A stretch of 64,000 nucleotides of DNA from Trichostrongylus colubriformis. Its lineage: Eukaryota; Nematoda; Chromadorea; Rhabditida; Trichostrongylidae. Positions within the stretch are counted from its first letter, which is position 1, and each line of letters starts with the position of its first letter. Location: contig OZ022261.1 of the NCBI GenBank assembly GCA_963978905.1, forward strand, positions 2,729,992 through 2,793,991. Direction: 5' to 3'. Both the position numbers and the translations under genes were made by a program. The notes beneath the pieces are model-generated. The model was not told the origin of the DNA. It was given only the letters and a program-made list of their open reading frames with translations, and made no database searches. Positions 11,516 to 21,929 of the stretch are shown piece after piece.

Positions 11516-12095
11516 ACCACCGATCCGGACGAACTTGGGGAATGGAAAGGTTGAGGGGCTGGGCAGGGAAGCTTGGGATTTATGGGTTGTATAGTGGGAG
11601 AGGAAGGACAGTAGAGGGAGGCAGGGGCCTAGAGAAGGGTTCATGGGTCACAGATTGCAATACATTACGGGGCCCGCCGAGGGAAGCGGAAGGATAAGTA
11701 TTGTTGAAGAGGGAAGGGGGCTGGGGAATACTTGGTGAGGATCATTTGGTCATATGTAGGTTGCAGCACATTACGCCACGGGGTTCACTAGGGAAGAGGG
11801 GTAAATGGAAGGGGAGCAATAACGGTGTCATTTTGTATTATATTTTCACATTACTCACCGAGGGAAGGGGAGGGATAAGAATTTAGAAATGGCGGGGGTA
11901 TTCGCAAGGATCCGTGGATCGTGGTATAGTATTTTTTTGGGATTTAGCTCCCTTCTCTCGTCAGATGACCTTGGTTGTTCTGCCTACTTGTGGCAGGCTT
12001 CAAAGGGGGAACCGAGGAGGATCACTTTCCGTGCAGGAGGGAGCATGGGGGGGGGGGGGGGGGTGTCAGGAAAAAAGATGGGTCTGTAAGTCCAG

Positions 12096-12808
12096 TAACT
12101 AGCTTTCAGCTACTCTTTATTTCTCATCTGATTTTTACAGGAAATTGGATCTTGTGAAAGGAGTTACAATTTCAAGGCACCGTAAGGGGTTAGGAGATAA
12201 GTCGAGAACTGGAAAGGCATATTCTTTGTGAATGAACATTCCAGTCGAAAAGAGATAGTCTGTGCATTTAAATACATAATCTAGTCGAATACATACAATA
12301 TTACTAAGTCAAGGCACCGTCAAAGGTCGGAATATTTGGATAGCTTGTGGAATAATTATGCAGTATGATAGTCGAGCTGGTCAGTAGTGTAACAGTGGAG
12401 AAAGAAACGGAATAAAATGGTCAAAATCCGAGAAACGAGAACGCGTAAGCCCCATTTTTAGTCATTTCCTTCCGCCTCTCTCTGCACCACTAGCCGCAGA
12501 GGGGTACATGCAAACAACGAGAGGCTGTGTCAGGCAGTCTCAAACGTTGTCCCGCCCTAATAGCAACTCGCCCAGCGGACGCGAGGCAGCGTAACTGGCA
12601 GTGTTGCGATATACACCCCGAAGCACGTTTCTTTTCAATGGGAGTTCCGTCACAGATTATCCCTTTTCGGCTGGACTGTTCATTCACAAAAAATATGTCT
12701 TTCTTACCTCCTAACCCCTCGCGATTAAGTTGTAACTCCTTTAATAAGATACAATTTCCTGTAAAAATCAGATGAGAAACAGAGAATAGCTGGAAGCTAG
12801 TTACTACT
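12096..12808. mobile_element. Inverted-repeat element (family M-like), about 710 bp
   Basis: Arms of roughly 105 bp at 12096-12200 and 12705-12808 pair, with TCTCATCTGATTTTTACAGG on the left and its complement near 12760-12779. Both arms contain GGAGTTACAA and AGGGGTTAGGAG. The interior (12340-12640) carries a GGTCAGTAGTGTAAC...CGCCCAGCGGACGCG body like that near 23190-23420. Confidence 0.7.
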
Positions 12809-13540
12809 ATATGTATTAGCTTGTAAGGAAAGTTGTGTCCTGTTTCAAAAATTGGAAAAGCAACAAAGTGGTATGAAAAGTCCCTAGCGCGTTCACTCCA
12901 TGCTTCAAGATTCTGGTTTAGCCTTTTTTTCTAGACGACAAGATTTACGCTAAAAAACAAAAGAAGAAGATAACAGTTGAAACCGATGAATGTGACTTGT
13001 ATGTCTAATCTGACGATATGTGTAATCTGACTTGTAAAACTTATACGCGTACGAAACCTGAAATCAGTAGAAAACCACTATTCACATATCTTCTCCTAAA
13101 GAAAACAGTTAACAGTGGTGAGGGGGAGGGGGGAAGGGGAGTGGAACACATGGGCTAACTATACACGATGATGAACGGTCCGAAGGGGAGTGCATTAACA
13201 ACTAAGTCACATTAGTACCTAATAATCAGCGCCAGCTGAAATTGAAAGTACTGAAGGATTAACGTTGAACATGACCACTTGCAGTGATCTCTTAATTGAT
13301 CATGCCATGGGCAGATGGAATAAAAGTCGGCGGGAAGAGTCTATACATTATGTTCTATTGATTTCGTCCATTCGATTTTTTCCATTATATGAAACTGTCG
13401 TCGAGAAAGTATGCCGGTCCCATGTGGGGTTGATCAAGTCTTGGGCACATGTTTTTTGTCGTTTCATGTAATTTTGCTTATTCTTGGTGAATCAGCTCGA
13501 AAAAAGCGCACCATTATCACCGGTATTAAAGCATTTTCAG

Positions 13541-15175
13541 GCGGGACTCCACTTGGCAGCTGGGGAGATCCTAACTTGGGAACGCTAGTTGCATTTGAAA
13601 CGTTCAACATGTGCGACGAAACAACGGTCCATGCGGTGAGTTTCGCCTCAGTTACAATCCACCCTTGATGAAGCGCTGGAGCGCTATGTGGATCGGGGAG
13701 GGGGTGTTCTAAGGAGCTCAGCTGCATTACCTTCCTTTTCCATGCTAAGGTAGATTTCGTAATCCTCGCATTCATTTATTTCTTTGTGATATTTCCACAT
13801 GCTATTGCCTTGTTTTGATTGTGGTGGTATGTGACTTCACACGAATTTGCTTACATTACATTTTCACTTTACATACATTTTCTTACATTTTTTTACATTT
13901 TCCAGTCTTGAGGTGGTTTCTCGTCTTCTTTCAGGCTTTTGAAGTTATTTCCAAACTTGCTAATACTTGTGCAACAGCATTGAAGCTGGTAAAACAGTTG
14001 TATGAAGAGCTGGCAGTTGCGGTTGAAAAGGCGAAGAAAAGTGAGGCGGATTCTCAAAAGGTACAAGGAGTGTGCCATTTGCGAAAACTTTCCATGAAGA
14101 TATTACTTCAGGTGATAGAATCACTAAGAGCGGAAATCGCGTCTCTAAAAGCTGAGCGTGACTCCTTCAAGAACCGCCCGGCTGCGGCTGAGGATCAGAA
14201 AGTGGGTCTTGAGAGGTATTCCAATGAGGTTTCCTTATAATTTGTCCAATTTTCTCTCCACAGCAAGGGATTTTAGGATTTCCATGAATGGTTTCAGGTA
14301 TGGAAGAACGCGATTGAGTCAGTAGCATTATTGGCTGCTTCAATATCCCTATTGATCAAGGCAGAGGTAGAATGGAAACAAAAGGAACAAGAATACAAGC
14401 GCGCAGCAGTAGAGGTTGGTGTTTGTTATATACTACTTTGCTCGATGACTGAAGAATGGCGTGAATAAAGTTTCCACTTAACCAAGTGTTTGAGAGACGG
14501 TGCTGCACAGCATCGGTGGTTCAGTGGTAGAATGCTCGCCTGCCACGCGGGCTGCCGGGGTTTGATTCCCGGCTGGTGCACCGAGATAAGCAGCACCTTC
14601 TCTCAAATACGCGGTTCACTGGAAACCTTATTCTCCGCTCCTCACGGTGGTACATCAGAATGAAAAGCCTTGTGGGCGAGGCCGAAGTCGGGGACGGCGG
14701 CCCGCCCCTGACGTCGCGGTGCCGCACAGGCTTAGGGTGAAATGCAGATGATGCAACAGCGAAAATCCAAGGAGTTTATGGATAAATATGTGTTATTATA
14801 GGCGAAACTCGCTAAGGCTTATAATCAAGTCCCAACAAGTTGGTACTCTATTATTTAATGTTAGGTGGTTGTTTAAGTAGTATTCTTCAGAATTCCGCAG
14901 AAATCGAGGAACTCAAACAGGAACTTGAATGGAAAACGAGAGAAATCGCTCGTCTGGAAGAAGTGAGTGCCAGAAAGTTTTGATTTCTTCCTCTACCAGA
15001 TACTTTCATGACTCGTTTTTAGCTTTGCGATGAGACTGTTCAAAGCGAAGCCGAACTGCGAGAGGATCTGTTCACTGCGGAAAGGGAAAGGGATCAGCTG
15101 AAGGAGCAGTTGGAGCCAACCGGGACTCCTGAAGACCCAATTCGTGAGCTACATAGACCGAAGGGCGATTTTTAA
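13541..15175 (+). CDS. Coiled-coil protein, 3' exons (partial at 5' end)
   Basis: Function not recognised. Eight exons are phase-consistent: 13541-13635, 13935-14060, 14112-14228, 14298-14414, 14802-14828, 14891-14962 and 15023-15175 with stop TAA; the 27-base exon 14802-14828 has a weak GTCCCA donor. The predicted chain is strongly alpha-helical with heptad-like spacing: LVKQLYEELAVAVEKAKKSE, ESLRAEIASLKAERDSFK, EVEWKQKEQEYKRAA, IEELKQELEWKTREIARL, REDLFTAERERDQLKEQL. It ends EDPIRELHRPKGDF. I see no membrane span or enzyme motif in these exons. The first listed exon starts in phase 1, so coding sequence lies upstream; I could not place it between 12810 and 13540. The intron 14415-14801 contains the tRNA-Gly/inverted-repeat unit. 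Confidence 0.65.
14468..14629. repeat. Inverted repeat of about 39 bp flanking a tRNA-Gly-like gene
   Basis: The left arm 14468-14506 and right arm 14590-14629 are imperfect reverse complements. The left arm contains GTTTGAGAGACGGTGCTGC and the right arm GCAGCACCTTCTCTCAAA, and the match extends out through GTTTCCA and TGGAAAC. The arms enclose the tRNA exactly, with 3 and 9 bases between. This looks like a small foldback element or an inverted-repeat-bounded tRNA unit. Confidence 0.8.
14510..14580 (+). tRNA. tRNA-Gly (GCC anticodon), possibly decayed
   Basis: 71 bases starting GCATCGGTGGTTCAGTGG, with a canonical A box. The anticodon stem CTCGC/GCGGG closes loop CTGCCAC, giving anticodon GCC. 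The acceptor stem GCATCGG/CTGGTGC pairs over 7 bp including two G-T pairs. Two defects appear in the T arm. The stem CGGGG/CCCGG has one G-G mismatch. The loop reads TTTGATT, so the almost invariant C of the B box (GGTTC) is T. No T run follows directly. It may be a pseudogene or an element-borne copy. Confidence 0.75.
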
Positions 15176-15629
15176 TTCGTTTGTGGGTTACATTACACAA
15201 AACATCTTCATCCATATACCATAACGACGATTGCAGTCTCGCAGGCCCAGTTAGTAGTATTTATAGGAAAAAAGTCTTGCCAGAATGCTGTGATGCTTGT
15301 GTTTTTGTGGGAACCTTTTTCTAAGTATTGACAGGACTTTACGATATCTAGTAATTGTCCGATAGGTATTCCAGTACTTCATGTGGTTTCTAGTTCATAG
15401 CTGTGTTGATCCATCCGGTTGAGATAAAATGTCTTCCGTCGAGCTCTTTAAGGAGCATTGCTCAATGTTGTGTGCTTTCTCACGTTGGAAATAAATTGAT
15501 GTGATTCGTAAACTTGCTTATTCTGCGGTCCAATATAGGCCACCTCTAAGTATGTCACCTCTCCTCTGCATTTCCTTAGAATTTTCTCAGTCACCTCCAT
15601 TGCACTTTCGTTAGAAATACTTTTCATCG

Positions 15630-15869
15630 ATCCTGGCCAAGAGAAAATTCGTTGATTATAACTTGCTTGCAAAGGCGATCGCTGACTTATTCGACTATCA
15701 GAATCCAGAGTTCTGGGAGGAGGGAATCAACGATCTGCCTATGAGATGGCATAGGGGGTTGTCGATAACAATGGTGAATACGTTGTTGCCTAATTGTTGT
15801 TTGTTCGAAGAAAAAATAATAGATAGTGATGATCGAAAAAAATCCTACAACACTTTTGGGACAACCTAA
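15630..15869 (+). mobile_element. Mariner 3' fragment (transposase C-terminus)
   Basis: From about 15630 it matches the 3' part of the mariner copy at 23973-24858, in opposite orientation. The plus frame includes LAKAIADLFDYQNPEFWEE and ends shortly before the terminal repeat ACTTTTGGGACAACCTAA, followed by TA. It lacks the catalytic domain and the left terminus. It starts about 450 bp after the coiled-coil gene. Confidence 0.75.
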
Positions 15870-15871
15870 TA

Positions 15872-17374
15872 GAATGCACTGCGTTGACGAGTAGAGTTCC
15901 ATGGGGCAGTGGTTACCCGTCCAAATCCCACCTTTGCGGCGAAGGATCGCATCCACTTGCCTTCCGGTTTTTGCCGCGAATATATCGTGTGCGGAGGCAT
16001 CACTAAAGCCAATAAACAGCCGTGTAGCTTATCTTCTCATTGCGTCGATTTTAATGATAAAGGAGAAAAGCAATGCATTGAGCAGAATGTATCACGAGCG
16101 ATCTCTTATGCCATGCTTAATATCTAAATGTTCTGGATTGAATGGTGTGCATGGCGCATCCAAAAAGGTTTGAGTGGATTTGTCTCCCTTCAGTAGCATA
16201 CCGGAGAGAAGAAGAGAACAAGGCATCATCAAGGACGCAGAAACCTCGAACGTTATATGCAACGAAAATAAAAATCATTACAATTTGTCATATCCCATCA
16301 GCAAAAAAAATGAGAATTTGGTAAAAACGAAGGCAATCACTGAGTGATCCGCTCGAGCATCCCCGATAGCATGGCTGAAATAGTTATGTACATTATTACA
16401 TGGTATGAGTAGCCCTCATATTAGTATGCGTCCCTAGGAGAAGATTGGCCATTCGCCATTATCACTTATCAGTCTGACCTATCATTATCACAGATTCGCC
16501 GCCATCAACCTGCACGAGATACGATTCACCTGTTAGTGGGTCCAGGAGAGAGGGGGTTGAGTCGGTTCCGCCAAGGGCGCGGGTAGTGTTCATCGCCGAT
16601 GAACGGCGAGAGGACCACTGCGTCAGCGCGGAGGCCGCCTGAGCTGGGCGCAGAGGGCGTAAACCTGAGTTTCTAATCTCAGAAGACGCTTGAGCACGAT
16701 GCTCAGATGGGCTAAGCTCGATGGGAGATCCCGTGGAGGGAGCGCCCTTGATGACGCTTCTCCCTCCCGGCGGGTTCTGCGGGCTTCCGCAGTTCTGCTT
16801 GGGATGGTGAGGGCGAACGGTCATTTCTGACCGTGCCCCTCCAGCCACGTAGCGCAGCGCCCAAAGGGTGCTTGAAGATTTTTGAGACAGCGTCGATCGG
16901 TCTGTTATGGGTTGGTTTTGTAGCCTATTATCCTGTTCTTCACAGAGTCAATATTGATCCAAATGGTGGTTCCTGCTACGTTTCACTCATGAGAAGCTTT
17001 CCTGTGGGTGAATTTCGGTCCAGATAGGCATTTTGCGAAAAATTAGCGAAAATTGCAGTTTTGGCAAAAATTTGTCGATGCCCGGGTACGCGGTCTCCAC
17101 CTCCTGAGCGCAAACAGCCCCACATACTCTGAGCCATGTCTCCATATCCTTTATGATCTTTATGGCATCACATTTTTTTGGACATATGTAAAGTTCATGA
17201 AGTCGTGATCTCGGTGAGTAGAAGCGATATTCTGAGGAGCAAGAGACGCTGAAATGATAGGTTGAATTAACGTGTCGATGTACTCGAAACTACCAAATAT
17301 TATATTTATTCGCAAACCAGGATTAATCTTTATTTTCACGAAATCCTCAGCAATGTTCCTGACATCGGTTTCGC
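15872..17374. other. Intergenic stretch with a GC-rich island
   Basis: Mostly AT-rich and apparently non-coding, except 16500-16860, which is markedly GC-rich. There a 128-residue frame is open on the minus strand (16462-16848), proline/serine/arginine-rich, ending TGESYLVQVDGGESVIMIG. It has no recognised domain. It could be a retroelement 5' segment or an unrelated exon; neither can be shown here. Confidence 0.35.
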
Positions 17375-17745
17375 ATTATACTTTCCATGTAGTTTCCGTG
17401 ACTGTCTTACGTATCGTAAAATGAACAACGTTGTAGCCAGAAGCATCAACACGAGCGCTGAAAAAAAACTATTGACATCCTGAAAAATCAAAAAAATGTA
17501 GATATAACCTACCAATCATAGCTGCAATGGCTATTAACCAACTCGCAGCTGGGCTCTGGCGTTCATTGAAATCAACAGTGTTGTCTTGGACGCTTTCATT
17601 GGCACCCTGCCAAATGTGGTGACTTGCATAGTGGCAGCAGTTGTGATGCTCCGGTTTTCAGGAACAGTCACTGGTGCTCTTCCGCTTGAACTTTCCCGCC
17701 ACGGCTGCGTTACAGTTGACTGAAAAAAAGGTTTTGCAAAAAAAA
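17375..17745 (-). pseudogene. Truncated antisense copy of the Crumbs/EAT-20-like 3' exons
   Basis: Read on the minus strand, it has an acceptor (TTTTTTTCAG), then STVTQPWRESSSGRAPVTVP as in the intact gene, through VTTFGRVP and KASKT. A one-base deletion after KASKT (GACAACAC against GACAAACAG) then shifts the frame. The short intron and the start of the following exon (membrane span to HGKY) are also present. Homology stops just after that, so the ERLI tail is lost. It is derived from 47388-47800 on the plus strand. It carries one STVTQPW unit where the gene has two. Confidence 0.9.
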
Positions 17746-17760
17746 CTATCATGACGGAAG

Positions 17761-18335
17761 GATTCACCACAAAACAGGTCCAAACTGCATTTGGTGCGAA
17801 AATCTCCATCTGAGAATCCATTGCCTGTATATAAAAGCAATTCTAGCAGCAAGCAGCGTCATCTGTATTGAATTGTGCCCATCCCTAGCCTGTTATAACC
17901 CCAAACATGTGCGTGGCGCATTCTGATGGAAATGGTCATCTTCAATCAGTACTGTGGCACAATGCTCACGTTAATACAATTTTGAATAGTCCCCCAGTTT
18001 TTTGCCGGTCCCTCGGGAACGCGAATCTCTGCTTTTTTTCGGCGCGCATTCACTGCATGATCTGTCTACTGAGTGATCTACGGCGCTGAGACGAAGGTCG
18101 TGCAGAGGGGTCTTTTAATGGTCCAGTAGCCTGGACAGTCACACCGAAAATTTGTGCGCGGACTCGTGCTCATTTACTGTATTTGTATTCAATTAATACA
18201 GTTGATGAGCTGGAAAATGTCAAAAACATTCGAAAGTCATCATCAGATCTGGAGATCATCATCGATTCGCTTGGGGTGCTGGGCAGTGAGTTGTTTGCAA
18301 CAGCCTCCTGCCCAAATACTGATTCCACTTTCTCA
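17761..18335 (+). repeat. Dispersed direct duplication, copy 1
   Basis: About 570 bp similar to 20270-20835 in the same orientation. Shared landmarks are GATTCACCACA, GAATCCATT, GGTCCCTCGGGAACGCGAA, TCACTGCATGATCTGTCTA and AGATCATCATCGATTCGCTT. Copy 1 adjoins the pseudogene. No coding frame is conserved between the copies. Confidence 0.8.
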
Positions 18336-18833
18336 TTGCAGTAAACGACACTGTCACTCACGAAACATTTATTACTCGCTTTAGTAGATTTTGGTCAGCA
18401 ATTGGTTGATCAGTGAAGATGAGGAATCGAGCTCCAAACTTGACGCAGTTGTTGAGGGGTGCGGCGGTAGTATTGGTAATGATACACAACAAAGTTACTG
18501 GCTGTATGCTTATCAAAACCGTTATGATTCAGTAGCTTTAGATAATCGAGTGCAGGAAGCAATTATTCCTGGAAGAATACTTCGATATAGTGCATACCAG
18601 AAGTAGTAAGTGACTCACCCATCAAAATATCGTCAAGCTGAACAAATGGCGTTTTACAAATGTTATCGAGTAGTACTTATGCAGCCTTTCGCGATATTAT
18701 GAAAGATGATCCCTGAAAGAGCGCCGTTTACGTTGACCTCCTTAGGAGAATCTGAAGGGGTTTATAGTCTCAGAGGCTTGTGCTCAAGGTCAAGCATAGC
18801 TTGATCCTCAATAGAGGGGTCTGAAAGGGTGGA

Positions 18834-18848
18834 GGGGGGGGGGGGGGG
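18834..18848 (+). repeat. Poly-G tract
   Basis: A run of more than ten G residues after GGGTGGA. Similar G or C runs occur near 9654, 12050, 53144, 53299, 54613 and 55604. Length in the assembly may be unreliable. Confidence 0.8.
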
Positions 18849-19154
18849 TCGCATTTGGTTAGTGTCTGGGATCCACCACCTTCTGTTTTCTTTCTGTGAG
18901 GAAGAATAGCTATCATTGCCAGCTGTAGGATTTGTAATGGATCCGTTATGAATGTCACGATGTGAATTGTTTACTTTAACGGCTGCAATTTTTCCATTTT
19001 TTTATGTGTTCGCTGAGTAATCCCATTAACGATGACATCCTTAAATGAGCCTTACAGAGAAGCGCAAAGTTATCGTTCGAAAATAATCAGGTATGATTAC
19101 ACTGCTTTTGCGTTGAACTTTGGAGGGGATCTCTTAAACCCCACTGTCGAAACA

Positions 19155-19998
19155 GTTACGCCGCAGTCAGTCTGCGATTTTGCGATTCTGCGAATTGGCG
19201 GGTTTGCGGTGTGGCCGCTCCGCACGCAAAAATGCGGCATTGCACAATCTCAAAGTCGTATTAGGTCTGTGCAGAATAAATGGCCGAAACGTAATTGGCC
19301 ATAAGTTCACTCAGACACAACTTTATTTGTCGAAATAAAAACCATTCGAATCTACAGAATTTTGCCAACGATCTGGTGAAGAAAATATGCCATCATGATG
19401 GAATTCTGGATTGTGAAAATTAATAAAGTCTAGAATGGCATTTTTACCCTACATTTTTTTCTGCCGCAGGTTTGCATCGGGAACCCGGAAAAAGTGGTAA
19501 TCCGTCAGGGATAGGTCTGGGGAATAAGGGGGGTGAGGAAGAGGCTCGATGCCTAATGGCATCATTTTTTACTGGGTGCGCAAAAAAACGCAAAATCCCA
19601 CAGTTCGCAAGTCACCCGGCAGAAACTGATCGAGACTCTCCCTCACCCCCCTTATTCCTCAGACCTATCTCTGACGAATTACCACTTTTTCCCGGTTCTC
19701 GATGCAAACCTGGGTCAGAAGGAGTTCGCCGAAACGATGCATGATGAAAATGCCATCGTTGACTTCATTAATTTTCGCAATCCTGAATTTCATCATGATG
19801 GCATATTTTCTTTACCAGATCGTTGGCAAGGTTATGTAGATTCGAATGGTTTTTATTTCGACAAATAAAGTTGTGTCTGAGCGAAGTTATGGCGTTTTGA
19901 AAAAAGTAGTCCGTTTTGGCCATTTATTCTGCACAGACCTAATAGTATCGCGTGCGAAAGTGGGACGTCGCAAAATCGCAAAGTCTGAGGCGACCTCA
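19155..19998. mobile_element. Family G element split by a mariner-derived insertion
   Basis: The left half of a family G element (GCAGTCAGTCTGCGATTTTG to CACAATCTCAAAGTCGTA) ends at 19260. Its right half (TAGTATCGCGTGCGAAAG to CGCAAAGTCTGAGGCGACC) resumes at 19943. Intact copies elsewhere read GGTCGTAGTATCGCG without interruption, so the insertion duplicated TA. Confidence 0.85.
19261..19942. mobile_element. Palindromic mariner derivative, 682 bp
   Basis: The termini TTAGGTCTGTGCAGAATAAA and its complement are flanked by TA on both sides. Each arm, in opposite orientation, encodes a mariner transposase C-terminus: the right arm reads FINFRNPEFHHDGIF and VDSNGFYFDK before TAA. The element is therefore two inverted 3' ends around a short centre (GGTCTGGGGAATAAGGGG / CCCCCTTATTCCTCAGACC). 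It has no catalytic domain and would need transposase in trans. Confidence 0.85.
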
Positions 19999-20269
19999 GC
20001 CACGCATGACATTGTATGAAACAGATTGTGCGTTTGCATGTTACAACGATAATGAGTAGAAAAAAAAGTAAGTTGCTCATTTCAAATGAATTCTCTTCAG
20101 CCTTCCTCACCTCGAGGTTCACTTCGCTATTTCCGTTTCTTCTAGAATCCTGATAGTAAGTGGCATGTCCCCTACTGAATCGGTTACCTCAGAGTGGTGA
20201 TAGGCAAGCTTGATGGGCTCGAGTAATAGAGCTGGTTTGAAATTCAGAAAGTTCGGAAAGATTCACCAC

Positions 20270-20835
20270 ACAACAAACTGCATTTGGTGTGAAAATCTTC
20301 ATCTGAGAATCCATTACCTACTAAATGCAACAGCAATCCTAGCAGTAAGAAAGCGGCATTTGTATTGAATTGTGTTCATCCGTGGCCTGTTCGAACCCCA
20401 AACGTGTGTGGGGCGCATTCTGATGGAAATAGTCATCCTCAACCAGTTGTTAGGGGCAATGCTCACATTAATACAAATTTGAATTGTCCCCCAATTTTTT
20501 GCCGGTCCCTCGGGAACGCGAAATCTCTGTTTTTTTTTTTCGGCGCGCATTCACTGCATGATCTGTCTATTGGGTGATCTACGATGGTGAGACGAAGGTC
20601 TTGCAGGGGGTCTTTTATTGGTCCAGAGCCCTGGACAGCCACTCTGAAAATTCGTGAGCGAACTCGTGCTGCATCATCTACTGCAATTGCATTCAGTTAA
20701 TACAGTTGATGAGCTGGAAATTGTCAAAAACATTCGAAAATTATCATCAGATCTGTAGATCATCATCGATTCGCTTGGGATGCTGGGCGGTGGGTTGTTT
20801 AACAGTCTCCTGTCTAGTTATTGATTCCACTTATT
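20270..20835 (+). repeat. Dispersed direct duplication, copy 2
   Basis: Partner of 17761-18335. It lacks the neighbouring Crumbs-like pseudogene sequence, so the duplicated unit did not include it or lost it. Similarity ends near TTGATTCCACTTATTC. Confidence 0.8.
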
Positions 20836-20872
20836 CAACCAATGAAGAGCTTCGCTCTATCTCAAAAATATT

Positions 20873-20970
20873 AGGCCGCCGTCAGACTTTGGGACTTTGC
20901 GATTCTGTAATTTTGCGACATCGCACTTTCGCACGCAATTCCACGACCTTGATATTGTGCAATGCCGGAT
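20873..20970. mobile_element. Half copy of family G element
   Basis: GGCCGCCGTCAGACTTTG is followed by TTTCGCACGCAATTCCACGA and TTGATATTGTGCAATGCCGG. The other half is missing. Confidence 0.7.
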
Positions 20971-21243
20971 AGAGGGGAGGGGGTCGTACCTTGAAAGGTC
21001 AGCGATAAGCACTAAAATCTAATTCTCAATAAGCAGGTGAGAAGCAAACGATATTTCACCGAAGATCCATGTGACAAATGTAAAATAAATATATTTTTGC
21101 CTCTGAAAGGATATATAGCAGTAAAACACATTGCAACTATACAATCTGACAGCAGTTACTGTTATGGTAGAGGTCAAAAACTGGGAGGGTCGTATTTGGG
21201 TACTCGAGCGCTTATTTTCCTGGACACCTGGGAGTGGGGTGTG

Positions 21244-21792
21244 TGGCCTTTGGCTCGTCCGAGCTGACACGCGGCAACTTGTGCGGCGATTTGCGCGGCG
21301 TCGTTGATTGGGGTGCGAACACGCAAGAACATGTAAAGGAACGGAAAAAGGCTGAGGTAGTTAGAAATTTTACTGAACACAGGCTTTTCCTTCCTTCCAT
21401 TAGCGGTTATAAGATGAGCTTTTCTCGTGTAATACTTCCGTTTACTTGATACCCTCATATTATCCCCCAGATCACATACTATTCTTTTTTAGAGCATCGT
21501 TTTCCGAAAAGTTTGATGGCAATAAGATAGAATCCGATTCTTCCCCATGTGTTTAATGTCATTACATACAAGTTCACTTGAGTACATAAAATCTGTTTGT
21601 CACTTTGACGACGGAAAAGAAATGAAGCGGATTGGGAGGATGGGAAAGCCCTTTTCTTAACAGAGCCCCTAAGTATCTAATCTAAATCAGCACGATTGCG
21701 AATTCGCGCTCCAGTCAAAGACGACAAGGTCGGACGTGGGCGCAGTTTGCCGCGCAGATTGTCGCGTGCCAGCCCGGACGAGCCAAAGGCCC
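21244..21792. mobile_element. Family A inverted-repeat element, copy 1
   Basis: About 550 bp with imperfect terminal inverted repeats of about 90 bp: TGGCCTTTGGCTCGTCCGAG on the left and the complement of GACGAGCCAAAGGCCCG on the right. The AT-rich centre is nearly identical to the element at 48471-49026, in opposite orientation. The long minus-strand frame over it is a repeat artefact. Confidence 0.85.
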
Positions 21793-21929
21793 GTCTCCCC
21801 CTGAAATGGCATCGATGGAGAGTGTTGGATACTGTAAGCTTTGCGTTGTTCAGGCGCCACTGTCGATTTTTGATTCGGCGCCGACGGTAGTTCGACTCTG
21901 GGACTCCTGTCTTCTGATAAATTTTCCAA

